NCBI RefSeq assembly: GCF_000524195.1
Contig: NW_020170394.1
Span: 1,267,845-1,331,844, forward strand
Direction of reading: 5' to 3'
Origin: Echinococcus granulosus
Lineage: Eukaryota > Platyhelminthes > Cestoda > Cyclophyllidea > Taeniidae
Length of the DNA stretch: 64,000 bases
The notes beneath the pieces are model-generated. The model did not search any database. It saw only the letters and a list, made by a program, of their open reading frames with translations, and was not told the origin of the DNA. Every line of letters begins with the position of its first letter. Within the stretch, counting starts at the first letter, position 1. Both the position numbers and the translations under genes were made by a program. Below, in pieces: positions 27,401 to 33,700 of the stretch.

Positions 27401-29286
27401 ATTCAACGCATTAAAATGATAAAATAAAACTAGCTAGTCTTATGGAGTCATAAGTTGTCAAACCTTACTTTAAATAAGCCTAATCGACTCCAGATTAATA
27501 AGTAAACTGACACAATAAAAGATGGTTATCAGGGTTCTGTGACTTATGATGTGCTGAAGTCATTTATAACCATGTAGATGAGGATGAGTGACATCTTGAA
27601 AAAAGAAAGGAATTCTTGATGAGCTGCACGGTTTCCTGAGAGGTAAGACGATTTCTATGAAGAAGGTTGAAAGGTTAAAATTAAAAATTTAATATTTTCC
27701 ACAAGTGCATCGATCCATCTCCCGAAAAAACCAATATATCGCCTTTGCTGCATAAAACGTAAATGAATTTTAACCAGACTAAGGTTGCACAATAGTTATC
27801 TTTATGAAAGAAAGATCGAACTTACAGTTGTTGTAGCAACCTCTAAACACATCAAATTGAGAACTCGTATCAGATGTTCAAGAGGAAGTTTTGTTGATTC
27901 ACTAGTGACGAATTCTACAATGAAATTGAAGTAGTAAAATGCCATTTGTTAGGAATCATCACCATCGAAGGGGGCCGAATAAGTCCAACAAGAGTGCAAC
28001 TCTCTGAATTATCTAAAACAAATTCGTTTGCCTTGACCTGTATAACAGATTCCGGTCTTTTTAACTAAAACATTGAATAAAAGTCCTAAAGAAAGCTCTT
28101 GAAATTCCAAGCCTCCTATATGGAAAAAAACGCAAGCAACGAGGTTGCAATTCCCATGGATCTTATCAGAACTTTAAAAAAATAAGGATATTAATGTCTT
28201 CATCAAATCTATTCTGGATCATACTGGATCAACTTGGTAGTCGAAAGCAACGAGTCAGTTTATTATAAAAATCCCAGTACCGGCTTGATGTAAAAATATC
28301 TTTTGCCTCAATAGTTAGTCTCAAGTTTACAATTTAAAAGTTAAAATGTAGAATACAATTGATGCAAGTACCTGTGAAAATCGAGCATTAAATAAATTTA
28401 GAAAAGAAAAAGTGCGCTAACCTCTCAGCCACCTGGACGTGTAAGCGTTACCCTTTTTTGGAAGTACAGGCTCCGGTGGTAGTCGGCCGGAGTGGAGTCT
28501 ACAACGGTGATTTGACTACCAATTGAAGCTAGAACTCCCTAAATATTTTGCTGATTTCAATGAAGTCAGAATTATCAATCTTTATATGTGCAGTGCACAC
28601 ACAGAGACTGATAAGCGCAGTTTTGCCGAATTTAACCAAATTTTTAACAGGTACCACCACATACACTTTAATCCATTTTCTCCAAGTCATTTCAGAGTCA
28701 AATAACCATTCACTGAATTTGGAACCGAGGTCAAAGACTTCTGTCCACGCGCATTGACGTTCAGAACTCTGTCTTGCTTTTTGAAGGAAGTGTGCCAGAC
28801 ATTTGTCAACGATCACCAAGTAATCATAAATGAGTAATTTTGGAAGATTGTCACGCCGTCTATTTAAATATGGGAAAGTAGTAAGCACAAGCAAAAAGTG
28901 AGCTCAACTCTCCAAAGGAAACGACTGACCTTGCGATAAGACAAAGGAAAGTAAATACTGATCTGAAGCCGGGACTCCATTCAGTGGTCTCAAATAACTT
29001 GGACAGAACAGAAAATATGGTTTGCAGACAGTCGTCGGGAAGAGCTTCAACAGGGATACCATCAAAGGTAGTCCTTTAATAAAAGGCAAATTGTGACGGC
29101 ACGTCATATCATCAAAGCAAAACAGCTCAAATGACTGAACAAAAGAATCTATAACATCTCTAACACTGTAAGTAAAAAGAATTGCATTAAAATAAAGGCT
29201 ACCTACTCAAGCTCAAGAAAATTTGCCGGAATTGAGAACTGGTTTCGGAGGCTCTGAGTGTATTGTTCAAGTGAAAGAAAGCAAGT
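23..29286 (-). CDS. BEACH-family scaffold gene, neurobeachin-like (NBEAL type), multi-exon, C-terminus outside window
   Basis: About 31 minus-strand exons (listed separately) sum to roughly 2,440 codons before the left edge. Order seen: N-terminal helical region (29286-21985), concanavalin A-like lectin domain (20599-13724), DUF4704-like helical region (11530-2559), linker rich in Ser, Pro and charged residues (2363-630), acidic run then the start of a PH-BEACH domain (414-23). BEACH proteins are very large cytosolic scaffolds for vesicle trafficking, lysosome or granule biogenesis and autophagy. The BEACH and WD40 domains expected after PH are not in the window. I prefer NBEAL1/2 over NBEA/LRBA because the lectin strands (VYVNFDRVFEGEFRYP, then PLNAFRGRLAYAAVFND) recall the NBEAL pattern from memory; WDFY3 or LYST are less likely. 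The first exon is not certain: the 29286 exon starts in frame without a clear start codon, so an upstream exon probably exists. Nearly all junctions are phase-consistent. Exceptions are 28930/28859, the 27571 exon, and 9687/9033; at 7468-6654 the stronger donor breaks phase. Confidence 0.85.
630..1100 (-). CDS. BEACH gene exon 30: linker with conserved W-x-L-S / R-M-R motif
   Basis: TTTTTTGCAG acceptor and GTAAGT donor. It begins FPQEIRWRLSDLESSFRMR, resembling the segment before the PH domain of neurobeachin-family proteins, where W+LS and RMR(L/M)..P are typical. The rest is charged linker ending DWKMIKQGDSDKSCD. Phase 1-complement in, phase 2 out; both neighbours agree. Confidence 0.82.
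1101..1878 (-). other. intron between exons 29 and 30, nothing recognised
   Basis: A 778-nt AT-rich intron. The open frame at 1490-1759 on the minus strand has no family resemblance and no compatible splice borders. No repeat or RNA gene seen. Confidence 0.5.
1879..2363 (-). CDS. BEACH gene exon 29: helical segment and Ser/Pro-rich linker
   Basis: Acceptor TTCTAATGTAG, donor GTATGT. It encodes a basic helix (LIKARRERSKQTVLATQRL), a low-complexity Ser/Pro/Arg/Gln linker (SRSTASPASPLVPPEG, then QQLQQQY) and a C-terminal helix with RRKRWLNLRFEF. The last element matches the R+W..L....... pattern near residue 1,800 of NBEAL-like proteins as I recall them. Phase 0 in, 2 out. Confidence 0.8.
2559..2918 (-). 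CDS. BEACH gene exon 28: end of helical core
   Basis: Exactly 120 codons, phase 0/0, acceptor CTTGTAG, donor GTAAGC. It starts IIFLLFRIDSMIQ (helix), contains an acidic Ser-rich insert (DTDMFHTDSEDSSASTS) and ends FFTEFREYSMHYPNEWHGSF, reminiscent of the F..F..F...EW..F motif in neurobeachin-family proteins. Confidence 0.82.
2919..3292 (-). other. short intron, nothing recognised
   Basis: 374-nt intron between two phase-0 borders. The frames at 3055-3255 have no supporting splice sites. Confidence 0.5.
3293..3502 (-). CDS. BEACH gene exon 27: helical repeat
   Basis: 70 codons, phase 0/0, acceptor GATTGTAG, donor GTGAGC. LLDHMSELMLDRLRVWD, then ALALHFFLTWASRGAF: alternating amphipathic helices, and noticeably GC-rich against the flanking introns. 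Confidence 0.8.
3503..4992 (-). other. 1.5-kb intron, nothing recognised
   Basis: AT-rich, with only short unsupported open frames (for example 3848-4060 on the plus strand). The flanking exons join in phase 0 without needing another exon here. Confidence 0.5.
4993..5268 (-). CDS. BEACH gene exon 26
   Basis: 92 codons, phase 0/0, acceptor TTTTGGACCAG, donor GTCAGC. Acidic, Ser-rich first half (LDSNDDLPPTHSMETRF) then a helix EALEETLGELVVKALHRLLW. GC-rich codons contrast with the introns. Confidence 0.8.
5269..6050 (-). other. intron, nothing recognised
   Basis: 782 nt, AT-rich. The open frame at 5596-5793 has no support. Confidence 0.5.
6051..6225 (-). CDS. BEACH gene exon 25: polar Ser-rich linker
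   Basis: Found by extending exon 24's phase 2 into the next acceptor (TTTTGAAG). It encodes SLSPASNELEDICENTNGD, then LLLSPHGRKLQRRSSLH, and ends PSTSSFS before a strong GTAAGT donor. Disordered, with possible basophilic phosphorylation sites (RRSS). Three other frames are also partly open, but only this one joins both neighbours. Confidence 0.7.
6356..6654 (-). CDS. BEACH gene exon 24: helical repeat
   Basis: Acceptor TGTTGCCAG, donor GTATGT. Encodes FNQKVLTYLHDLPRND, YAGLLQYLSLLRMGQLRQ, RIAAVSLLLDLLEDEKSLP and FPAFYESLIDLLINSK: armadillo-like amphipathic helices. Phase 0 in, 2 out. Confidence 0.82.
7253..7468 (-). CDS. BEACH gene exon 23 (lower border uncertain)
   Basis: TTCGTATTTCAG acceptor. 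Encodes LLYKLAATERVADKYKSN, FFGNSGGFQGFF and TCQLLHYLIGR, a DUF4704-like helical segment. Two donors are possible: a strong GTAAGC after 7300 that would leave phase 1, which the next exon does not accept, or GTGCTA after 7253 that keeps phase 0. I chose the phase-consistent one. Confidence 0.68.
7469..8071 (-). other. intron, nothing recognised
   Basis: 603 nt, AT-rich; phase 0 on both sides. Confidence 0.5.
8072..8236 (-). CDS. BEACH gene exon 22: helical repeat
   Basis: 55 codons, phase 0/0, acceptor GGCTCTAG, donor GTATGC. EVIVLISQILNNTPPGD, AFLLFAYEREMVEKIYSVLL and HRPAKVNALK resemble the gene-regulated helical core of neurobeachin-like proteins. Confidence 0.8.
8772..9033 (-). CDS. BEACH gene exon 21 (borders approximate)
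   Basis: Encodes PKKTFNEAFKPVFSLLSP, VELSLIEAYNILMKHIRQGL, YSIIRVLYAKDASKSELRSL and AHPDVVGQFRRCPWDYD: clearly coding, helical. The acceptor CTCCTAG needs a phase-2 upstream exon, but exon 20 ends in phase 0, so a small exon in 9034-9686 may be missing. The lower donor (GTTCTC) is weak but phase-compatible with exon 22. Confidence 0.7.
9687..10043 (-). CDS. BEACH gene exon 20: DUF4704-like helices
   Basis: 119 codons, acceptor CCCTTCGCAG. TDPLQLDANAVTSFHSMLDL, then RWTFLIKQLFVDWALWSRF, and HVRHLLKRAKTIRSIY. The LFVDW.LW motif recalls the DUF4704 region of NBEAL proteins. The donor GTGTTT is weak, so the 3' end may be shorter. Confidence 0.78.
10545..10678 (-). CDS. BEACH gene exon 19
   Basis: Acceptor TTTATTTCAG, donor GTAAGT; takes the phase 1 of exon 18 and ends in phase 0. 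Encodes TSRVSVLFNFFKTTFKADTR and LHPSVVLAMGHLLNS. The open frame continues through the following intron, which is a coincidence: the donor is strong and the sequence below loses helical character. Confidence 0.78.
10883..11228 (-). CDS. BEACH gene exon 18: conserved GG-LQ-LFPL segment
   Basis: Encodes DSIYRLGGLQFLLPLFDL directly after a 69-nt intron. This matches the well-known (I/L)..LGG...LFPL segment right after the lectin domain in neurobeachin-family proteins. A Glu/Pro-rich insert follows (STLEVEPPPVSKQP), then VFQLATTLLTS. Phase 0 in, 1 out. Confidence 0.87.
11298..11530 (-). CDS. BEACH gene exon 17: end of lectin-like region into helices
   Basis: Encodes GENTCTLVTDLILRNPQHP, LFYYHAKAVNDASTLCLDL and GCGITCEPYNLPAYLHGV. 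Acceptor AAAATTTTAG complements phase 1 of exon 16; donor GTAAGT, phase 0. Confidence 0.82.
11531..13723 (-). other. 2.2-kb intron with a purine/CA-rich patch
   Basis: Mostly AT-rich. At 12245-12360 there is a GC-richer patch with a short (CA)n run and GGGAGGGAGAGGC. No coding exon is needed here by phase. Confidence 0.5.
13724..14039 (-). CDS. BEACH gene exon 16: C-terminal half of ConA-like lectin domain
   Basis: Acceptor GCTTTCTCCAG, donor GTATGC. Contains SLGIGNRGVTTKKVPGLQ, then RPLWGPLNAFRGRLAYAAVF. This corresponds to the CIGSAG... WG....GQLG..AIF block of NBEAL-type lectin domains, where the last strand reports a glancing beta-sandwich. Ends in phase 1. Confidence 0.85.
14740..14895 (-). 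CDS. BEACH gene exon 15: central strands of ConA-like lectin domain
   Basis: 52 codons, phase 0/0, acceptor GACTTTTCAG, donor GTAGGT. CNKWTALSLVFSNSKGFFAK, then LTVYVNFDRVFEGEFRYP. The W..L.LVF and VYVN......RYP spacing is the classic laminin-G/ConA sandwich core found in NBEAL proteins. Confidence 0.87.
17674..17710. repeat. short tandem repeat, three copies of an 11-12 bp unit
   Basis: Three consecutive copies of a unit reading TTGAAAGCTTAT, the last degenerate, inside the large intron. The unit contains the HindIII palindrome AAGCTT. Probably replication slippage. Confidence 0.7.
18521..18883 (+). other. unassigned 120-codon open frame antisense to a BEACH intron
   Basis: No family recognised. 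It begins with a hydrophobic stretch (FLKICCLISHGTFAFLS), continues with PEIVHSIADASACQNGHVPW and ends with a basic segment (NRFSRKVAKNRYKITVNN). It lies wholly within the 4.7-kb intron. It may be chance, a decayed mobile element or a nested gene; I cannot tell. Confidence 0.2.
19625..19988 (-). CDS. BEACH gene exon 14: N-terminal strands of ConA-like lectin domain
   Basis: A Ser/Arg-rich loop (SIRSVRATPSLKRGSTF) precedes ALGLTFFFWIYFD, matching the G(Y/F)TF..W.....D opening strand of the lectin domain in BEACH proteins; then LLRMLSVAGNGLEIFLSSTG. Acceptor GATTCCCAG, donor GTGAGC; accepts phase 2, leaves phase 0. Confidence 0.85.
20460..20599 (-). CDS. BEACH gene exon 13: entry to lectin domain
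   Basis: Strong TTTATTCAG acceptor and GTACGT donor; its phases (0 in, 2 out) exactly bridge exons 12 and 14. Encodes LTNVIHPTKSPVLGQPNG, then LFSWFEFESPTDSLLIVPS, matching the (Y/F)F.F.....L.LP strand just before the lectin domain in this family. Confidence 0.82.
20600..21984 (-). other. 1.4-kb intron, nothing recognised
   Basis: AT-rich. Open frames at 20699-20932 and 20923-21171 lack family similarity and proper borders. Confidence 0.5.
21985..22158 (-). CDS. BEACH gene exon 12: helical segment
   Basis: 58 codons, phase 0/0, acceptor TGTATTTGCAG, donor GTAAGA. ISQLIDYLLILLKTVGLH, then LEDVASILSLLRQDCVKNK: amphipathic helices of an armadillo-like fold. Confidence 0.82.
22159..23118 (-). 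other. intron, nothing recognised
   Basis: 960 nt, AT-rich; flanking exons join in phase 0. Confidence 0.5.
23119..23469 (-). CDS. BEACH gene exon 11: helical segment
   Basis: 117 codons, acceptor CTTGTTTAG, donor GTTAGT (an alternative GTGCGT donor three codons earlier keeps phase). GSAVIPWLHEGISDADGLPK, TIIDGNAFGLFVSLACELAF, then FIRGVITPYLLRAFRSWDKF. Higher GC than its surroundings. Confidence 0.83.
23470..24893 (-). other. 1.4-kb intron with a GC-richer patch
   Basis: At 23935-24120 the plus strand is G-rich then CA-rich (GGAGTGTGGAGGTGGGC). Otherwise AT-rich, with no exon required by phase. Confidence 0.5.
24894..25010 (-). CDS. BEACH gene exon 10 (tentative)
   Basis: 39 codons, phase 0/0, matching both neighbours. 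Encodes SEEFQWTINVFRDIQRLTVA, then SSANSIRALIHLIN. The helical character and the phase fit support it; the acceptor (TTATTATGAG) has a poor pyrimidine tract, so the 5' border could be wrong. Confidence 0.55.
25511..25881 (-). CDS. BEACH gene exon 9: helical segment
   Basis: Acceptor TTTCCTTCAG complements phase 1; donor GTATGT. CMAVLLQTSPEFKMAIAAQF, LLLPVFQRTLAQDQLND, SLMGALALATTRVTIELRLP, then ILMTLKECLLKRSKSKKDMY. The Ser/Asn/Pro insert between helices is family-variable. Confidence 0.83.
26421..26502 (-). CDS. BEACH gene exon 8
   Basis: Acceptor TTACCTGCAG, donor GTAAGT; phase 0 in, 1 out, matching exon 9. Encodes REIDPADAVTSFCTVFANRK then FLHPSDI. Confidence 0.78.
26736..26885 (-). CDS. 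BEACH gene exon 7
   Basis: 50 codons, phase 0/0, donor GTAGGT. TQEIFASLMTAAVAAGEDLE, then KVIIECLTFLLQRLFVMDEI: two helices. Confidence 0.8.
26886..27825 (-). other. intron region with one possible extra exon
   Basis: 940 nt. A candidate exon at 27571-27635 is listed separately; nothing else is supported. Confidence 0.4.
27571..27635 (-). CDS. possible BEACH gene exon 6
   Basis: Good acceptor (TACCTCTCAG) in phase 0 and a short peptide ETVQLIKNSFLFSRCHSS, but the donor (GTTATA) is weak and its phase 2 conflicts with exon 7. It may be chance, or an unseen exon may follow. Confidence 0.25.
27826..27914 (-). CDS. BEACH gene exon 5
   Basis: 29 codons plus two bases completing a split Glu. TSESTKLPLEHLIRVLNLMC, then LEVATTT. 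Acceptor TTCATTGTAG, donor GTAAGT. Exact phase match to exon 4. Confidence 0.8.
27915..28432 (-). other. intron, nothing recognised
   Basis: 518 nt, AT-rich. Confidence 0.5.
28433..28538 (-). CDS. BEACH gene exon 4
   Basis: Acceptor AAATATTTAG, donor GTGGCT. LASIGSQITVVDSTPADYHR, then SLYFQKRVTLTRP. Phase 0 in and 1 out, matching both neighbours; not obvious from open frames alone. Confidence 0.75.
28667..28859 (-). CDS. BEACH gene exon 3
   Basis: KLLIYDYLVIVDKCLAHFLQ, then CAWTEVFDLGSKFSEWLF and MTWRKWIK. Donor GTGTAT, phase 0. The acceptor (TTTAAATAG) expects phase 2, but exon 2 leaves phase 1 across a 70-nt intron, so one border is off or a micro-exon is missing. Confidence 0.75.
28930..29165 (-). 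CDS. BEACH gene exon 2: N-terminal helices
   Basis: Acceptor TTTTTACTTACAG, donor GTCAGT. RDVIDSFVQSFELFCFDDMT, then GLPLMVSLLKLFPTTVCKPY and ASDQYLLSFVLSQ. Completes the split codon of exon 1. Confidence 0.78.
29207..29286 (-). CDS. BEACH gene exon 1 of those visible
   Basis: LEQYTQSLRNQFSIPANFLE, ending in phase 2 at a GTAGGT donor, which exon 2 accepts. It opens in phase 0 after TTCATTTCTAG with no start codon, so translation begins further upstream (above 29286) in an exon I could not identify. Confidence 0.65.
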
Positions 29287-31757
29287 CTAGAAATGAAAAG
29301 TCAGAGACCCGAATAAGAACGTAGGTGTTCTAGGGTTTTGCGATTCAAAAGTGGAGTAGGTGCCATTAAAGTGATCTGCTTGTAAGCATAAACCACAACT
29401 AAAAGATTAGGTAGCAATATCACAGTACCAAGAAATATGAAAAGTAATGTGCTAAAATAAAAACAAAATAAAAACACTTAAATACCGGGGACGGCCCAAG
29501 CTGTAAAAATATTTTGCTCCTCGATCAGCTATAATATTGTAACGTGGGCGCAATACAGTGTCGATAAGTAAAAATGTTGCTTACACTCGCAAAATCGCTC
29601 AATGGATGAGAAACCCGTATAAATCAATGTTCTCCACAAATTGACAAAAAAGCAAAAATGACCACAAGCGTTAGCCTGTCAAAGGCTTTGCGTAAAAATA
29701 AAGTAAAACCATTTTTAAACACCAAAATTGTCAAGACGTAAAGCAAAAAAAACCGTAAAGTCACCTAGCTTTATGATACGAAGAACACATTTCAGATAGT
29801 TGCCACAGATTCTGCAACTTACTTCGTTTTTAAAAATTTCCCACGAAAATACGGCCGTTAGACTCGCCATCAGAACAATCTATTGCATTTTCGCCGAATC
29901 CATAATCTGGGTTGGTTATGTTACAAAGTAAAACAAATTTTCGACAAAATTGTCTTGGCCTTCAAAGCATAAGAAATTTGCCCCTTCTACGAGACAAATC
30001 GCAAGCTAATGAAATGCACAAGAAAGGTGCCTGGCGCACACACTTAGAAACTTATGCTCATGTGGTAGAGGTCTATGGATCAACTACTATTTACCCAAAT
30101 CCCACAGCACAGTATCACATTTAAAATAATTGGATGTTATTGTTGCTTGTTAGATGAACTAAACTGGATGCCACGATATGCAAGAGTGTTTTTGGGCTAA
30201 ATGGATTATGACCCTGAGGAATGTCAGGCCCGCTTAAAAACACCAGACAATCCTTAGCGAGTTGATATTTCATTTACCTTTGTTCGTAAATTCTAAAAAA
30301 TTTTGAGCTCAAAGATTGTATTTCTGCGCAAAGTTCAAGCTTCTAGGACAACTGAAAGCCTCTCTTCTCTTCCGCACTTTAGTAAAACACCTTCTTTTTG
30401 TTGTATCTTCGTAGAATGTTCATGTCCCTTTACATTGGTACTGTGAGTCATGATAAGATACATATTCCTACACTTGAAAATCCTTTGCTGTAGCTGGCGC
30501 ACTAGCTAAAATAAAAGCAGAGCCAGAAATGCTAGAATTTAACATTTATGAGTGTGTATGGGGTGTCAGATATTTATGTAACATTTAGCCTCAGCACTCT
30601 TCCCTTGTATTTTGACAATCGTATCCCCCGTTCATACTTGCAAAAAACAGTCTCAATATGGGGTAATTATAACATTCTCAACCTTCTAGGCAGTAGTAGT
30701 CGGTCAAATTAATATAAATAACATGCGCAAATAACGCATAGAGTAGCTCTGGTGCTAATACGCCAAATTAAGAACGTAGTTACACATGCTTATAAACTAA
30801 AGGTAAAAATACTTTGAAAATTGTAAATTTTCTAGCATAAGTAGTAATCACTATTGTGGAACGAGACTCATCGGTCTCCGCTTCTTTATTCCTAGCGTTC
30901 CTAGACAAGCCCGGTTGATTCGATTCGGACATCTTTACTAAAGGTGACAAGATGGATAGGGAAAATACAATGTTTAAGAAGGAGGGGAGCCGCAGTTACT
31001 AGGTAAGGGAGAGGACGATCCGGTCACGAGATTCGAATTTCCTACTTGCCTCCCCCCTGAGAGGTACATTAAAACAACATAAGTATTACAACTATAACTT
31101 TGAAAAAGACTCATAACTAGCAGCCTCCAACAAAACAATGCGAGTTGTGCATTGAGTACTAGTTTGTAGTGAATTTTTTTTGTCCACGATTTCGTAAAGT
31201 GTCTTGTGTTGTGTTTTGTGCGACTTCCAAATGTATGCCTAACAATACCAAAATTGATTTTGAGAGACGCCGGTGATAAGTGCGATTACTATCACCAGTT
31301 GGCTGCATTGTACATGCAATAAAATAAGTGTCGAAATAACCATAATGACGGTTAGATTAGATGAAATTCGAGAATACTTTGGCTCCTTGCCTTAAAGTTT
31401 TCGCATAGATTTGGCATAATACAACTGCCTAATGGTGCCGAAAACTATCACATACAGTCTTAAAAATAATTTTTTTGCAAAAATCGCTCATCTTAGAAAG
31501 TTATTTGCAATTTGTAGCAATGCACCGTTTATATTATCTGATAGTTTGTTTTAGCTGGTGTAGTTGGCCGTTATTCGAACGACTTTGCTTCCTTCATCAC
31601 TTTTTGTTAGGTAGGGGGCTGTGTTTTGCTACTCTTCGTTCATAATTTAGTGCTTTATGTGTTTCCTGATTTAATTTGTGTTGCTTTGTTTGGTGCGGTC
31701 TTTGGTGATACCCTTCCAGTCCTTGTTATTTGGTTTAATATGTTTTCGAAGCAGAAA
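29287..31757. promoter_or_regulatory. head-to-head intergenic interval between BEACH and A20/AN1 genes
   Basis: The two flanking genes diverge, so this interval should hold both promoters, the first BEACH exon(s) and the 5' untranslated region of the zinc-finger gene. A GC-richer pocket lies at 30855-31070 (CCGGTTGATTCGATTCGG; a purine run then CCTCCCCCC). No TATA box or coding exon could be assigned confidently. Confidence 0.45.
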
Positions 31758-31932
31758 ATGGAAGAGAATGACCAAGCACAGGCCGGTCCTCATCTTTGTC
31801 GCAAAGGGTGTGGATTTTACGGTAGTCCAAACTTTGATGGCTTTTGCTCGAAGTGTCATCGAGATATGCAAGAGGCGAACAAACATGGTAAATCTGTTGC
31901 AGGCGATTTCGGTGAGGACATTTTGAAGTCAG
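31758..31932 (+). CDS. A20/AN1 gene exon 1: A20 finger
   Basis: 58 codons plus one base. Cys ligands CRKGC...C..C are intact. Donor GTAAGC; followed by a 65-nt intron. Confidence 0.92.
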
Positions 31933-32600
31933 GTAAGCATATTCCCTTCAATTCCTGGTATTTCCAACTTGTTTTAATAACCGGTCCTTATTTGCAGCTA
32001 ATCCCACCATATTCGATCCTTATACAGCACCGGATTCAGTGGAGTCCATTTTGAATAAGGAAACAGAAACTGCTGAAAAGTGTTCTGTTTCTACCTCTTT
32101 TAAAGGCACTCCAGATGATTCGAACAAAGTCGATCCCCCAGTGAAAGGTTCGGCCGTCAATACCGGTGAAATTGAAGCTACCTCAGGTAATTTCTTGATT
32201 TAGCTATTTAACGTCTTTACTACAACAACCTAATCCCGTTTTTGTTTCAGGCACAAATGAATCTGCGACGAAAACGCGCCCACGTTGTTTGGTGTGCAAT
32301 AAACGAGTTGGCCTTGCGGGTATGGTTTTGCATTTATTTTTTAGCCAAAAAGTCCTAAGGAAACGTGTTTATCTTGCCGAATACCCAATTTTTAGTCCAT
32401 AAATTATCTTGAAATTTTCTTGCTTTGTGTATTGGGAATTCTCATTCACAGGTTTTACATGCCGGTGCGGCGGTTTGTACTGTACAGTTCATCGATATTC
32501 TGATTCGCATGACTGCTCCTTCGATTATCGGGAATCAGGTCAAGCCGACATCCGCAAGGCAAATCCTCAAGTGATTTGTCCAAAAATTAACAAAATATAA
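31758..32600 (+). CDS. A20/AN1 zinc-finger protein, ZFAND5/ZFAND6-like, complete
   Basis: Four coding exons (31758-31932, 31998-32186, 32251-32319, 32452-32600), all joining in phase 1, give 193 residues; vertebrate ZFAND5/6 are slightly over 200. Residues about 12-35 form an A20 finger ([20 protein letters not shown]), which binds ubiquitin in this family. Residues about 134-171 form an AN1 finger with the full ligand set C-x2-C-x9-C-x-C-x4-C-x2-H-x5-H-x-C. The C-terminus [12 protein letters not shown] matches the conserved family tail (NP.V...KI.KI). Such proteins act in proteasome and stress responses and ubiquitin-chain binding. I start at 31758 because MEENDQ.. sits just before the A20 finger as in relatives; an in-frame ATG at 31740 is an alternative, but AAGCAG just upstream could be an acceptor. 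The middle (residues 58-130) is polar and unconserved. Confidence 0.94.
31998..32186 (+). CDS. A20/AN1 gene exon 2: polar linker
   Basis: Acceptor TTATTTGCAG, donor GTAATT. Encodes a Thr/Ser/Pro/Asp-rich linker ([16 protein letters not shown]..). Confidence 0.88.
32251..32319 (+). CDS. A20/AN1 gene exon 3: first AN1 ligands
   Basis: Acceptor TTTGTTTCAG, donor GTATGG. Encodes [14 protein letters not shown], the first CxxC pair of the AN1 finger. Confidence 0.9.
32452..32600 (+). CDS. A20/AN1 gene exon 4: rest of AN1 finger and stop
   Basis: Acceptor [30 protein letters not shown] then the conserved tail and TAA at 32598-32600. Confidence 0.93.
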
Positions 32601-33519
32601 GGATATTTGGTGGTTTTTATCCCCGCTTCCCGTATATCGGTCGTTCTCTTATCATCGTCTTTACACCTTGTGTGACTACTAAATCCGCACATTTGACTAT
32701 AGGTATATACTCATGTTCTTTAGTCCCTTGGTTGTAAAACATTGATGATTTGAAGGTAGTTTGATTGTTTTGATGCGCTTCTAGTATCGACGACCGACTT
32801 GACTGCTGTTGGTGTCGAAGTGCAATTTCCCTTTTTCACGAATTCCTGTCCATTGTACACACCCTTCCTTATTTTCAACTCAGTAAATTGTCGCTCATTC
32901 TACTTGTGGGCTGTTGTTTGTTTGTTCGTTACCGCCTGTCTCACTTCCTTGCACACGTACCTCGGTGGCATTGTCGCCACCCTGATGCACCATGTGCGGA
33001 AACAGCCTGATCTCCAATGCCCTTATTTCCCGCTTCAGAAGTTAGTGGTACGATTGACTTGTCTAACGAGTCTTGCACGCAGTGGCGGTATGTTTGGCTC
33101 CGGTGGTTCTTGTTGCGTAGCATATATGCACGCTGAGTGTTATGCATTTGCTACGGTGAGTACGCCGTATTTTCATTAGCTGCTCATTTAATTTGTGGGG
33201 CTTTCTTTACCCTTTTCAGATCATGATTTTCCGTTAGTATCTGGGTTGACTCGCCGACAATAGCACTGGTTTTATTTTGGAGATTGACTATATGCTTGAT
33301 GACATGCATATTAGGGTTTGTTTGGATCGTCTGCGTCACTAAGTCGGTTTGCTGAGGATTAAATACGCCTCCGGGATGATCTTTTGGTTTCCATTGCTTT
33401 GGCTTTATTATAACGGTCGTAGATATGATGTTTCGGAATCTGACTTAGCTCATTGTCATCACTTAAGTAGATCTTTTGAATGGATTTTGTACTACCTGAC
33501 TTGTCTGCTAGAGGCTCTT

Positions 33520-33700
33520 GCGCTTCGTTCGGCCGCCCTCTTCCGCTCCTCTCTCGTGGGCAAGCGGTCGCTCTAACGCCAGGCCACATGACGGGATCGA
33601 TAGGAGTGCGGACACGTCGCTGCCATGCGCGTGCGCATGCTCTGTGACGTCACACCCGGTGCTCTCTTGTGCGCATGCGCCTAGGATTGGGCATTCTACT
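33520..33700. promoter_or_regulatory. GC-rich promoter-like cluster with NRF1 and CRE motifs
   Basis: A local CpG-rich island in AT-rich surroundings. It holds TGCGCATGC (33632-33640), a perfect CRE TGACGTCA (33645-33652) and a near-perfect NRF1 palindrome TGCGCATGCGCC (33670-33681). Such sites cluster in housekeeping promoters of animals. It lies 1 kb downstream of the A20/AN1 stop codon, so it probably drives an unannotated transcript. Confidence 0.55.

Noticed and set aside
30970..31070. tRNA-like appearance (GGAGGGGA ... TTCGAA ... TCCCCCC)
   Set aside because: No A-box, no anticodon arm and no CCA-side pairing of tRNA geometry; only GC-rich ends and a chance TTCGAA.
32799..33179. 126-codon hydrophobic plus-strand frame after the A20/AN1 stop
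   Set aside because: No family or splice support; T-rich sequence generates Phe/Leu/Val-rich frames by chance.
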